From JAYSRU01 sp043720875 (GTDB lineage Bacteria; Bacteroidota; Bacteroidia; Flavobacteriales_D; Crocinitomicaceae), in assembly GCA_043720875.1 (NCBI GenBank), contig JAYSRU010000222.1:1-8874 (forward strand): 8,874 bases of DNA, read 5' to 3'. Both the position numbers and the translations under genes were made by a program. This document shows positions 1 to 7,270 of this stretch, in pieces. How positions within the stretch are numbered: position 1 is the first letter of the stretch; every line of letters starts with the position of its first letter. The notes under the pieces are model-generated. The model had not been told where the DNA came from. It worked only from the letters and a program-made list of their open reading frames with translations, and made no database searches.

Positions 1-545
1 AAAGCATAAATCATTGTAGTTCCGTCTTTACGTTTCATTACTGCCTTTTTCATATCTCCCGAAGTCTTTGAAATATACACAGTTACGGTATGGTATTCTG
101 CTTTTTTGGGATCCTTTGGGTAAAGGTTAATAACGTGAACCATTTCTTCACCCAATTTTTCTTCTTTGTCGTATTTGCATTTTAATCCACTTTCCCAAAT
201 CGTCATTAATTTTTTTGGATTAATGCTTTCTTCATCCGATTCGTCTGCATCCGTTTCATACGTAGTTTTTTCATCTTTAACTACAGTCCATTGTTTTACA
301 CCGTTGCAAATAATTGTATTATCACCATAGTTTGCATAAAACTTGTCTCCTTTGATCCAACCTTTTCCTGTTTCTGTTTCATTTACTCCAGTTCCTGAGT
401 TTTTTATGGTTGCTGAAAATTCAACATAAAAGGATTTCATTCCTTTCATTTTTGCAGAAAGTTTATCTAAAATTCCCTGAGCCTTTGTATCTTGAGCGTA
501 AAATGAACCTGTTATGAAGGTTGCTATAATTAGTAATGTTTTCAT
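1..545 (-). CDS. lolA: LolA-like outer-membrane lipoprotein carrier protein (3' end cut off by window edge)
   Basis: I translated this gene by hand on the minus strand. It begins at ATG 545-543 and stays open for 181 codons to the left edge, so the C-terminus is missing. LolA proteins are usually about 200-215 residues, so roughly 20-35 residues are absent. Residues 1-18 form a signal peptide (MKTLLIIATF, then ...SFYAQ), giving a periplasmic protein. The mature start KAQGILDKLSAKMKGMKSFY and the later INPKKLMTIWESGLKCKY are typical of Bacteroidota LolA-like proteins. In between are the alternating strands of a half-open beta-barrel (GKGWIKGDKFYANYGDNTII, VKQWTVVKDEKTTYE). By family knowledge it carries lipoproteins across the periplasm. 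An acidic insert lies near residues 99-106 (DADESDEE). It sits 89 bp downstream of ftsK in the same direction, a common Bacteroidota pairing. The family call is strong; actual lipoprotein carriage is inferred. Confidence 0.88.
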   Translation of the reverse strand, partial: MKTLLIIATFITGSFYAQDTKAQGILDKLSAKMKGMKSFYVEFSATIKNSGTGVNETETGKGWIKGDKFYANYGDNTIICNGVKQWTVVKDEKTTYETDADESDEESINPKKLMTIWESGLKCKYDKEEKLGEEMVHVINLYPKDPKKAEYHTVTVYISKTSGDMKKAVMKRKDGTTMIYA

Positions 546-564
546 TTTTTTTTATTTGGGTGTG

Positions 565-572
565 CAAAGATC
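565..572 (-). promoter_or_regulatory. Probable -7 promoter element for lolA
   Basis: Read on the minus strand this is GATCTTTG, 7 of 8 matches to the Bacteroidota -7 consensus TAnnTTTG. It lies 19 bp upstream of the lolA ATG. The ten bases ATCTTTGCAC here are identical to those in the purB promoter. A TTTA about 16 bp further upstream could be a weak -33 element. Eight consecutive A residues directly precede the ATG, fitting the A-rich leaders of this phylum. The element would allow lolA to be transcribed independently of ftsK. Confidence 0.5.
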
Positions 573-634
573 TAAAATTATGCCAAACTAAACTATCAAT
601 CGCACTTATTATAATTTGCTAACTATTATATTAC

Positions 635-3214
635 TTATAAAATGTTTTTGACTTTAAGAAATTCGTTGAGAGATTCTATGTCGCCAAACAAAACATCTCT
701 GGCTTTGCTTCCTTGAAATGGACCTATTATTCCATATCCTTCCAATTGATCTACAATTCTACCCGCTCTGTTGTAACCCAATTTGAGTTTTCTTTGCAGC
801 AAACTGGCTGATCCTTGTTGGTGTATTACCACAATTTGTGCAGCTTCAGCAAATAATGGATCAATGTCTTCCAGGCTTATGTCTTTTCCATTGTCGCTAC
901 CTTCAGGGTTGTATTCTGGGAGTAGTAATGCTTCGGGATAGGCTTTCTGACTTCCAATAAAATCACATAGCGCCTCAACTTCTGCCGTGTCAAGAAAACC
1001 GCATTGCAATCTTTTTAAATCACTACCGGTAGAAATAAGCATATCTCCGCGACCAATTAATTGATCTGCTCCAGAAGCATCTAAAATGGTACGCGAATCT
1101 ATTTTTGATAATACTCTAAAGGCAATACGAGCTGGGAAATTTGCTTTGATCATCCCCGTGATCACATTCACCGAAGGTCGTTGTGTCGCTACAATTAAGT
1201 GAATTCCAATGGCTCTCGCTAGTTGCGCAATTCGAGCGATAGGATGTTCAATCTCTTTACCCGCTGTCATGATCAAATCGGCAAACTCATCAATTAAAAC
1301 GATAATGTAAGGCAAAAAGCGATGTCCTTTTTCTGGATTCAATTTGCGCGCAATAAATTTCTCGTTGTATTCTTTAATGTTTCTAACAGCTGCTTCTTTC
1401 AAAAGCTCGTAGCGATTATCCATTTCGATACAAAGCGAGTTCAAGGTATTAACAACTTTAGACGTATCCGTAATAATTGCTTCTTCTTGATCTGGTAGTT
1501 TAGCAAGAAAATGGCGCTCAATTTTATTGAACAATGTTAATTCAACTTTCTTCGGATCTATTAGTACAAATTTAACTTGCGACGGATGCTTCTTGTAAAG
1601 AATAGAGGCTATGATAGCATTTAATCCTACCGATTTACCTTGACCTGTTGCTCCAGCAACCAATAAATGGGGCATTTTGGTAAGGTCAAACGTAAACGTT
1701 TCATTCGTTATCGTTTTCCCCATTACTATAGGTAGTTCGTAATCCGAATTTTGAAACTTTTCAGAAGCAATCAAAGAACGCATGGAAACCATTTCTGGGT
1801 TACTGTTCGGAACTTCAATTCCGATCGTTCCTTTACCTGGAATAGGCGCAATGATACGAATACCAAGTGCAGATAAACTTAAGGCAATATCATCTTCTAA
1901 ATTTTTGATTTTCGAAATTCTAACACCAGGTGCTGGTATGATTTCATAAAGCGTAACAGTAGGACCAACGGTTGCTTTTATTTTAGCAATGTCAATTTTA
2001 TAGTGAGATAGCGTTTCAACAATCTTGTTTTTGTTTGATTCTAGTTCTTCCTTATTGATGTTGATTCCATTTCCTCCGTAATCTTTTAATAAATCGATAG
2101 GAGGTAAGACATAACCAGAAAGTTCTAGTGTAGGGTCGTAGTCGCCATATTCTTTTTGAATCGACGATAATTCTTCTTGGCTTAATTCTGCTTCGGTTTG
2201 AGCGATATCTACAATGAATTCACCTTCTTCATCATCTTCATTAGTTTGAGTATTCTGAACAGGTGATACGTCTTCGAAATCACGGTTGGGAATATCTACT
2301 TCAAAATCGGTATCGTATTTATTTATTGGAGGAAGGTCATTAAAGTCATCCTCCTCATCAATTGTTTTCAAGATTGGTTCAACTAAAACGTCATCATCTT
2401 CATCTTCATCAAAAACGACAGCTTCTCTTTTGTTTTCAGCAAGAATTTGATCGTCTTGAATTGTATTATGAATAATGATGTCATCGTATTTCGACAAATC
2501 TGCTGGAGGAACGACGACTTCCTTTCCGCTCAACTTGTTCCATATTCTAGTGTAATTTGGATTGAAAAGGATAAGTAACGTAATGTATAACAGAACTCCA
2601 ACGACTAAAAAAGCCCCGAATTTGCCAACGGATAAAGCTAGCCATTGGTTTACATGAAACCCAAATGCACCAGACGTGTGATTGATTGAAGTGGTAAAAT
2701 ATCCAAAAAAGATAGAGAACCATACCATTCCTAAACCAATGACCATGGATGATTTCTTCAGAGAAGTAACCGTGTAGTTGAAAATAGTTTTAGTGCCAAG
2801 GTTAAATAATAAATAGATCATTCCAAGTGAAGCAACGCCAAACCAACGATACATGAGTAGGTGAGAGCTCCAGGCTCCAAGTTTTCCTGTCCAATTTTCA
2901 ACACCGATTGGATTACCGTCAAACAATAAGGTTAACAAACTTTTATTAAGCACTCTATTTTGATCGGCTTTCCACGTAAAGAAATAAGATAAACAACCAA
3001 GTAATAGAAATATAGATATCAAGATCAAAGAAATTCCCACGAACTTTTTCAAGCGTTGAGGATCAATCTTAGTCATGATTGACTTCCCAGTGATAGGAGG
3101 TTTAGGTGAACTTTTTTCACCCGTATTTTCTTTCTTTGTGGTTCTAGTTTGCGCAAAACTTGTAGTTTCCTTCTCGGTTTCTGCGTCTTTGGGTGTAATT
3201 GAGTTTTTGGCCAT
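635..3214 (-). CDS. ftsK: DNA translocase FtsK/SpoIIIE family
   Basis: This 859-residue protein is a membrane-anchored, ATP-driven double-stranded DNA pump that clears and resolves chromosome termini at the division septum. Residues 1-55 are a charged cytoplasmic lead. Four hydrophobic segments follow at about 57-79, 125-140, 157-173 and 200-218. An acidic linker spans about 235-350 (for example DEDEDDD at 270-275 and DEEDD at 286-290). The alpha/beta motor starts near 385, with Walker A GATGQGKS at 521-528 and Walker B VLIDEFADL around 639-647 (D642, E643). The stretch ARAIGIHLIVATQRPSVNVI (666-685) is highly characteristic of the family. The C-terminal gamma winged helix (about 783-857, with GSASLLQRKLKLGYNRAGRI) normally reads polar KOPS-type sites and contacts XerD. 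The linker is much shorter than in E. coli FtsK, as in most Bacteroidota. The start is the first ATG, followed by a plausible MAKN N-terminus; a weak AGGA lies 9 nt upstream. It is intact, 97 bp downstream of corA and 89 bp upstream of lolA. Confidence 0.97.
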   Translation of the reverse strand: MAKNSITPKDAETEKETTSFAQTRTTKKENTGEKSSPKPPITGKSIMTKIDPQRLKKFVGISLILISIFLLLGCLSYFFTWKADQNRVLNKSLLTLLFDGNPIGVENWTGKLGAWSSHLLMYRWFGVASLGMIYLLFNLGTKTIFNYTVTSLKKSSMVIGLGMVWFSIFFGYFTTSINHTSGAFGFHVNQWLALSVGKFGAFLVVGVLLYITLLILFNPNYTRIWNKLSGKEVVVPPADLSKYDDIIIHNTIQDDQILAENKREAVVFDEDEDDDVLVEPILKTIDEEDDFNDLPPINKYDTDFEVDIPNRDFEDVSPVQNTQTNEDDEEGEFIVDIAQTEAELSQEELSSIQKEYGDYDPTLELSGYVLPPIDLLKDYGGNGININKEELESNKNKIVETLSHYKIDIAKIKATVGPTVTLYEIIPAPGVRISKIKNLEDDIALSLSALGIRIIAPIPGKGTIGIEVPNSNPEMVSMRSLIASEKFQNSDYELPIVMGKTITNETFTFDLTKMPHLLVAGATGQGKSVGLNAIIASILYKKHPSQVKFVLIDPKKVELTLFNKIERHFLAKLPDQEEAIITDTSKVVNTLNSLCIEMDNRYELLKEAAVRNIKEYNEKFIARKLNPEKGHRFLPYIIVLIDEFADLIMTAGKEIEHPIARIAQLARAIGIHLIVATQRPSVNVITGMIKANFPARIAFRVLSKIDSRTILDASGADQLIGRGDMLISTGSDLKRLQCGFLDTAEVEALCDFIGSQKAYPEALLLPEYNPEGSDNGKDISLEDIDPLFAEAAQIVVIHQQGSASLLQRKLKLGYNRAGRIVDQLEGYGIIGPFQGSKARDVLFGDIESLNEFLKVKNIL

Positions 3215-3311
3215 TGAGTATTATCCTAAAGTTGTAAAATTAACTTCAAAACAGACGTGTAAAATTGGAATTGTAATAAGCTTTAAACACTGCTGTGTTA
3301 GCACGTGAAAA

Positions 3312-4325
3312 TCAAAGCCACTTTCTTTTTTTAAAATAAAATAAAAGCGAAACAGTGATAATAATAAAGCTTCCCCAAGCCATGAAATAGCCATATTTCC
3401 AACGTAGTTCCGGCATATGGTCGAAGTTCATGCCATACACTCCAACGAGAAACGTTAAGGGAACAAAAATCGAATTGATAATGGTCAACAATTTCATGAT
3501 TTCATTCATGCGTTGACTAATAGAAGCGTAATGCAAGTTGGTTAAACTATCTAAAATTTGCTTACCCGCATCCATTTCATCAATTACGGTTAAGCAACTG
3601 TCTTTTATGTCATTAAAGAAATGATGATTTTTACTATTCACCAATGGGTTATCAATGTCTTCCAGTTGCGCCGTAATATCACGCATCGGAATAACAATTT
3701 TTCGTAGGTCAAATAACCTTCTTTTTTGAAATTCTATTTTCAACAGTGTTTCCTTTTCAGGTTTGAAAGAAATAAGTTTTTCGAGAAAATCTATTTGGCT
3801 ATTAATATCTTCATTGGTTTCAAAAAAGTTATCAATAACACATTCAAGTAAGCGATAGATAGCGTAGTCAGCACCTTTTGTGCGGATAATTCCTTTTTTA
3901 TTTTCTAAACGATTTCTAACCGGATCAAAATTGTCACCTGCCTTTTCTTGAAAAGAAAGAATATAATTTTTACCCAGTACAAAACTGATTTGTTCTGTCT
4001 TTAATACTTCACTAGCATGACTTGAACTTAAGCTACTACGGATAGAAAAGAAAAGATATTCGTCATATTCTTCCAGTTTTGAGCGTTGCATATGATTGAA
4101 AATGTCTTCTGTACTTGTACGGTGCGCATCTAAATTCGTACAAAGTTGCTCAATGTCGTTTTTATACTTTAGCGTATTAAAATTCAGCCAATAAACATGA
4201 TTGGATTCATTTTTAATGATTTTGGGAAAGTAGTCCGCAAAAAAAGCTGCTGAATTTTCCAAAACTGAATACTCAGACTCATTGTAGGCAATGAGTTGGC
4301 ATTCTTTAGCTATTGGATTGCTCAT
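3312..4325 (-). CDS. corA: CorA-family magnesium/divalent cation transporter
   Basis: This 337-residue inner-membrane protein belongs to the CorA family, which forms pentameric channels for Mg2+ and sometimes Co2+ or Ni2+. The N-terminal two thirds is the cytoplasmic domain, with alpha/beta elements up to about residue 150 and then long helices (about 150-275) rich in charge that form the funnel stalk. Two membrane segments close the protein: about 278-297 (pore helix) and 312-330. Between them is the signature YGMNF, with G298-M299-N300 as the selectivity motif, followed by MPEL at 304-307. The basic tail KKRKWL is typical. Length and motif order are normal and nothing is missing. The start at 4325 lies only 22 bp after the stop of the upstream propeller gene, so the two are probably co-transcribed, and a hairpin ends 3 nt before this ATG. 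The family call is firm; the ion actually moved cannot be read from the sequence. Confidence 0.94.
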   Translation of the reverse strand: MSNPIAKECQLIAYNESEYSVLENSAAFFADYFPKIIKNESNHVYWLNFNTLKYKNDIEQLCTNLDAHRTSTEDIFNHMQRSKLEEYDEYLFFSIRSSLSSSHASEVLKTEQISFVLGKNYILSFQEKAGDNFDPVRNRLENKKGIIRTKGADYAIYRLLECVIDNFFETNEDINSQIDFLEKLISFKPEKETLLKIEFQKRRLFDLRKIVIPMRDITAQLEDIDNPLVNSKNHHFFNDIKDSCLTVIDEMDAGKQILDSLTNLHYASISQRMNEIMKLLTIINSIFVPLTFLVGVYGMNFDHMPELRWKYGYFMAWGSFIIITVSLLFYFKKRKWL

Positions 4326-4328
4326 GGT

Positions 4329-4365
4329 GATATTCTGAAATTACAGATTACTTTTTCAGAATATC
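4329..4365 (-). promoter_or_regulatory. Perfect 12-bp inverted repeat (mRNA hairpin) at the propeller gene/corA junction
   Basis: The arms are GATATTCTGAAA (4329-4340) and TTTCAGAATATC (4354-4365), exact reverse complements separated by 13 nt. In the minus-strand mRNA the first arm is the last coding stretch of the propeller gene (codons for D-I-L-K), the loop holds its TAA stop (4350-4348), and the second arm ends 3 nt before the corA ATG. The stem is AT-rich with few G-C pairs. No U-tract follows, so it does not look like an intrinsic terminator. The geometry suggests a fold that hides the corA start until a ribosome finishing the upstream gene opens it. An RNA processing or stability element is an alternative. 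The repeat is directly visible; the function is inferred. Confidence 0.6.
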
Positions 4366-5724
4366 TTTGGTGCTCAAGTCAATTGTAAATATGTCAATCG
4401 TTCCTTTTCCTTCCAAAAGCTCAATACCTGATAATGTAGCTTGCTTCGTTTTTTCGTCGTATCTGAAATGCGTGTCATCGTTTGTAGTGTTAACAGAAGT
4501 TCCAAGATTTCTTGGTTTCGACCAAGTTTTACCCAAGTTTTCTGAAACATAAACATCGTATCCACCCATTCCTTTAAAGCCATCACTTGAGAAAAACAAA
4601 TAACGGCCATCTGCGGAGATAAATGGTGTAGTTTCTCTGCCTTTTGTATTAATTGAATCTGAAACTGACTTAGGAGTGCCCCAAGTTTTTCCAACTTTTT
4701 GGCTTACATAAATATCTGTTCCAGATTTATCTCCTTTTCTATCCGTCACAAAATACATGGTATTACCATCTGCAGTAATCGTAGCGCCACTTTCTGAATA
4801 GCTCGTGTTTAACGATGTTCCTTTCACTGCTTTTGGATTTGTCCATTTACCTTTTTTTGTAAATTCAGCGAAATATAAATCAGAACTTCCGGTAGATGTT
4901 TTTAGGTTTAAGCCATCGGTATTTACCGTTAAATATATGGTTAAGCCATCCGCTGAAATATGAGTCACAGCATCATAGCCAACACTGTTAATTCGATCTA
5001 TCTTATTTGTAACACTATCCCAATGTTTGTTCTTAGCATTCCATTTTGCAGAGTAAATATCCTCAAAATATTCTTGATCACTTGGGCCAACACCACCACC
5101 CACAGTATTGTTACGTCTACCAGTGAAATAAGCGATATCTCCATCTTGGATAAAACCATATTCATTAAACGGGGTGTTAATGGCTTCTATTGAGATGCTC
5201 ATCGCTTCAATTGGCTTTCTTAAATTGGGTCCATTAGTTTTTAGGAGTTCTTGCGTATGTTCAATACTTTCCTTTAACAAAGCAATTTGAAGATCCTTAA
5301 TTCTTGACTTGGAAAGATTCATTTCTGCAAGCTCCATATATTGAAATGCACTATCTAAATTATTGGTTCTAGTATAGGCTTCTCCCAAAAGAAAGAGGTT
5401 TTCACCATCAGTTGCATTTATCTTGTTACTACGTAAAGCATAATTTAATGCCAGACCATAATTTTTGATTTGAAAATGGCATTTTGCGATGTAATGAAAC
5501 GAAGATGCATTTCTCGGGTCACGAATACTTGCTTCTCTAAATTTAGTGATAGCATCTTTAAATTTACCCGTGTCAAAAAGTTTTTTACCATCTTCCATCA
5601 TTTTCAAAGCTCCAGCTTTATCTATCAAAGATGTAACGGTATCGCTTGGTGTAGCATTGTTTGATGCAAATGAATCTGTGCAAGGAAGAGTAAGAGAAAC
5701 TAAGATTGAGAAAAATACTTTCAT
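4348..5724 (-). CDS. Secreted TPR + PD40 (WD40-like) beta-propeller protein
   Basis: This 458-residue exported protein has no assigned function. I place the start at ATG 5724 because it gives a proper signal peptide (MKVFFSILVSLTLPCTDSFA, cleavage near residue 20). A start at 5784 in the same frame would put 20 unrelated residues in front. There is no convincing lipobox (LPC at 13-15), so it is probably soluble periplasmic or surface material. Residues about 37-140 hold three TPR-like helical pairs (for example EDGKKLFDTGKFKDAITKF). From about 185 a beta-propeller follows, with PD40-type strands HISADGLTIYL (255-265), ITADGNTMYFVTDRKGD (316-332) and ISADGRYLFFSSDG (369-382), each followed by a D-[IVL]-Y motif. 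A degenerate blade precedes and another follows them. Bacteroidota relatives with this TPR-PD40 order often continue into an OmpA-type peptidoglycan-binding domain (as in PorE of the type IX secretion system); here the protein ends after the propeller. It is probably the first gene of an operon with corA, 22 bp away. Confidence 0.85.
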   Translation of the reverse strand: MKVFFSILVSLTLPCTDSFASNNATPSDTVTSLIDKAGALKMMEDGKKLFDTGKFKDAITKFREASIRDPRNASSFHYIAKCHFQIKNYGLALNYALRSNKINATDGENLFLLGEAYTRTNNLDSAFQYMELAEMNLSKSRIKDLQIALLKESIEHTQELLKTNGPNLRKPIEAMSISIEAINTPFNEYGFIQDGDIAYFTGRRNNTVGGGVGPSDQEYFEDIYSAKWNAKNKHWDSVTNKIDRINSVGYDAVTHISADGLTIYLTVNTDGLNLKTSTGSSDLYFAEFTKKGKWTNPKAVKGTSLNTSYSESGATITADGNTMYFVTDRKGDKSGTDIYVSQKVGKTWGTPKSVSDSINTKGRETTPFISADGRYLFFSSDGFKGMGGYDVYVSENLGKTWSKPRNLGTSVNTTNDDTHFRYDEKTKQATLSGIELLEGKGTIDIFTIDLSTKDILKK

Positions 5725-5745
5725 ATTGTTAGGTTTTATTTGCAA

Positions 5746-5753
5746 CGAAATTA
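5746..5753 (-). promoter_or_regulatory. Possible -7 promoter element for the TPR-PD40 gene
   Basis: On the minus strand this reads TAATTTCG, which matches TAnnTTTG except for one base (C for T). It lies 21 bp upstream of the ATG at 5724, a sensible distance for a short leader. I see no well-spaced -33 TTG partner (the nearest TTTG is only about 12 bp upstream), so this is a candidate only. Confidence 0.3.
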
Positions 5754-5839
5754 ACAAAATATATTCAAATTTTCGAGTAAACAAGTAATCTATTTTTAAG
5801 TGTTAACAGATTATGATTTTCCAAACCAAGGTTAAACAC

Positions 5840-5847
5840 TATCTTTG
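5840..5847 (+). promoter_or_regulatory. Promoter -7 element for purB
   Basis: TATCTTTG is a perfect match to the Bacteroidota -7 consensus TAnnTTTG and is followed by CACC. It lies 28 bp upstream of the purB ATG, implying a leader of about 20-25 nt. At the -33 position there is only a weak TTTT (5817-5820, 19 bp spacing) instead of TTTG/TTG. No Shine-Dalgarno sequence is visible before the ATG, as is usual in this phylum. Confidence 0.72.
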
Positions 5848-5875
5848 CACCTTATATTCATAATTACAACATACA

Positions 5876-7231
5876 ATGAGTCTCTCAGCATTATACGCAG
5901 TGTCACCAATCGATGGCCGCTACAGGTCTAAATGTTCAAATTTATCTGATTATTTTAGTGAATTTGCGTTAATAAAATACAGAGTAAAAGTAGAGGTGGA
6001 GTATTTTATTGCCTTGATGGAGCAAAAGGTTGGCGCGCTGAAAGGGGTTGACGCAAGTTATATTCCCAAATTAAGAGAAATTGTCTCGTCGTTTTCTGAA
6101 TCGGATAGTTTGCGGATAAAGGAAATTGAAAAGACTACGAATCATGATGTGAAAGCGGTAGAATACTTTCTGAAAGAAAAAATGGAAGGATTAGGTTTAA
6201 ATGAATACCTAGAATATATTCATTTTGGTTTAACTTCTCAAGATATCAACAATACGGCTATTCCGTTGTCCTTAAAGGAATGTGTGGTTGAATATTATAT
6301 TCCAATGCTTGAACGTGTAATTCTAGACTTGCAACATAAACAAACTACGTGGAAAGATGTAGCATTACTAGCGAGAACTCACGGTCAGCCGGCATCTCCA
6401 ACGCGTTTAGGGAAAGAGTTTCAAGTGTATTCTGAACGTTTATCGATACAATTGGCAACCTTGAAGTCGATACCGTTTGGTGCCAAATTTGGTGGAGCAA
6501 CGGGTAATTTTAATGCGCATTTTGTTGCGTTTCCTGAAATCAATTGGGTAGCATTTGCTAATAAATTTGTGGATTCAACTTTAGGGTTAAATCGAAGCCA
6601 AACTACTACACAAATCGAACATTACGATCATTTGGCTGCTATGTTTGATTGCATGAAACGCATTAATACGATCATTCTTGACTTAGACCGCGATATGTGG
6701 ACTTATATTTCGATGGATTATTTCAAGCAGAAACTAAAAGAAGGTGAAATTGGTTCTTCGGCAATGCCTCACAAAGTTAACCCGATTGATTTTGAAAATT
6801 CAGAAGGAAATCTTGGGATAGCGAATGCATTATTTGAACATTTAGCTGCGAAATTACCTGTTTCTCGTTTGCAAAGAGATTTAACGGATTCAACGGTACT
6901 TAGAAATATTGGAGTTCCAATAGCCCACACCATTATTGCTTTTCAATCTTGTTTGGCTGGTTTAGGTAAATTATTGTTGAATGAAGGTGCGTTAAGTGCG
7001 GATTTAGAGAAAAACTGGGCAGTGGTGGCTGAAGCTATTCAAACTATTCTGAGACGAGAAGGATTTCCTAAGCCATACGAAGCACTTAAGGGACTAACAC
7101 GTAATAACACGATGATTACGAAAGAAACTGTTCATGAGTTTATCAATGAATTAGAAATTTCTCAAAATTTGAAACAAGAATTATTGGCGATAAGTCCTTC
7201 AAGTTTTACTGGTATTCAGTTGGTTAAATAA
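5876..7231 (+). CDS. purB: Adenylosuccinate lyase
   Basis: This 451-residue cytoplasmic enzyme of the fumarase/aspartase superfamily acts twice in purine synthesis: it releases fumarate from SAICAR to give AICAR, and from adenylosuccinate to give AMP. The N-terminus LYAVSPIDGRY (6-16) is the substrate-phosphate region. TTNHDVKAVE (87-96) and the RTHGQPASPT stretch (167-176, containing the conserved His169 that acts as general acid in the family) are present. The superfamily signature GSSAMPHKVNPIDFEN spans 293-308 and includes the mobile-loop catalytic serine (S294/S295). RLQRDLTDSTVLRN (331-344) is also typical. Length and motifs match the E. coli-type PurB (about 456 residues) more than the shorter Bacillus type. 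It is intact. The start is the only ATG that retains the conserved SPIDGRY end and is well placed behind a clear promoter. It is divergent from the TPR-PD40 gene and 39 bp upstream of a secreted orphan gene. Confidence 0.97.
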   Translation: MSLSALYAVSPIDGRYRSKCSNLSDYFSEFALIKYRVKVEVEYFIALMEQKVGALKGVDASYIPKLREIVSSFSESDSLRIKEIEKTTNHDVKAVEYFLKEKMEGLGLNEYLEYIHFGLTSQDINNTAIPLSLKECVVEYYIPMLERVILDLQHKQTTWKDVALLARTHGQPASPTRLGKEFQVYSERLSIQLATLKSIPFGAKFGGATGNFNAHFVAFPEINWVAFANKFVDSTLGLNRSQTTTQIEHYDHLAAMFDCMKRINTIILDLDRDMWTYISMDYFKQKLKEGEIGSSAMPHKVNPIDFENSEGNLGIANALFEHLAAKLPVSRLQRDLTDSTVLRNIGVPIAHTIIAFQSCLAGLGKLLLNEGALSADLEKNWAVVAEAIQTILRREGFPKPYEALKGLTRNNTMITKETVHEFINELEISQNLKQELLAISPSSFTGIQLVK

Positions 7232-7270
7232 GTTCAAATTTTAGAGTATATTAGTATAATTCTTTTTGTG

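Noticed and set aside
606..640. AT-only partial palindromes (TATAAT/ATTATA) after the ftsK stop, considered as a terminator.
   Set aside because: A 6-bp stem made entirely of A-T pairs with no following U-run is expected by chance in this composition.
2240..2420. GA/CT-rich repetitive-looking stretch inside ftsK, considered as a DNA repeat.
   Set aside because: It encodes the acidic Asp/Glu-rich linker between the membrane and motor domains; no exact tandem unit is present.
3286..3299. Short inverted repeat AACAC-TGCT-GTGTT between corA and ftsK, considered as a corA terminator.
   Set aside because: The stem is only 5 bp and no T-tract follows on the minus strand, so it is too weak to call a terminator; corA and ftsK may be partly co-transcribed.
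4374..4694. A 106-codon open frame on the minus strand inside the TPR-PD40 gene, and several shorter plus-strand frames at 3075-3308, 4367-4552, 4960-5193, 5470-5664 and 5546-5788.
   Set aside because: They overlap well-supported genes in other frames or strands, have low-complexity or unnatural composition and no recognisable motif; they are shadows of real genes.
5725..5784. N-terminal extension of the TPR-PD40 gene from an upstream in-frame ATG at 5784.
   Set aside because: It would place 20 residues ahead of a good signal peptide and cover the likely promoter and leader; the start at 5724 fits an exported protein.
7268..7270. GTG directly before the ATG of the secreted orphan gene as an alternative start.
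   Set aside because: It adds one residue only and an adjacent ATG is a better initiation codon; no ribosome-binding sequence favours the GTG.
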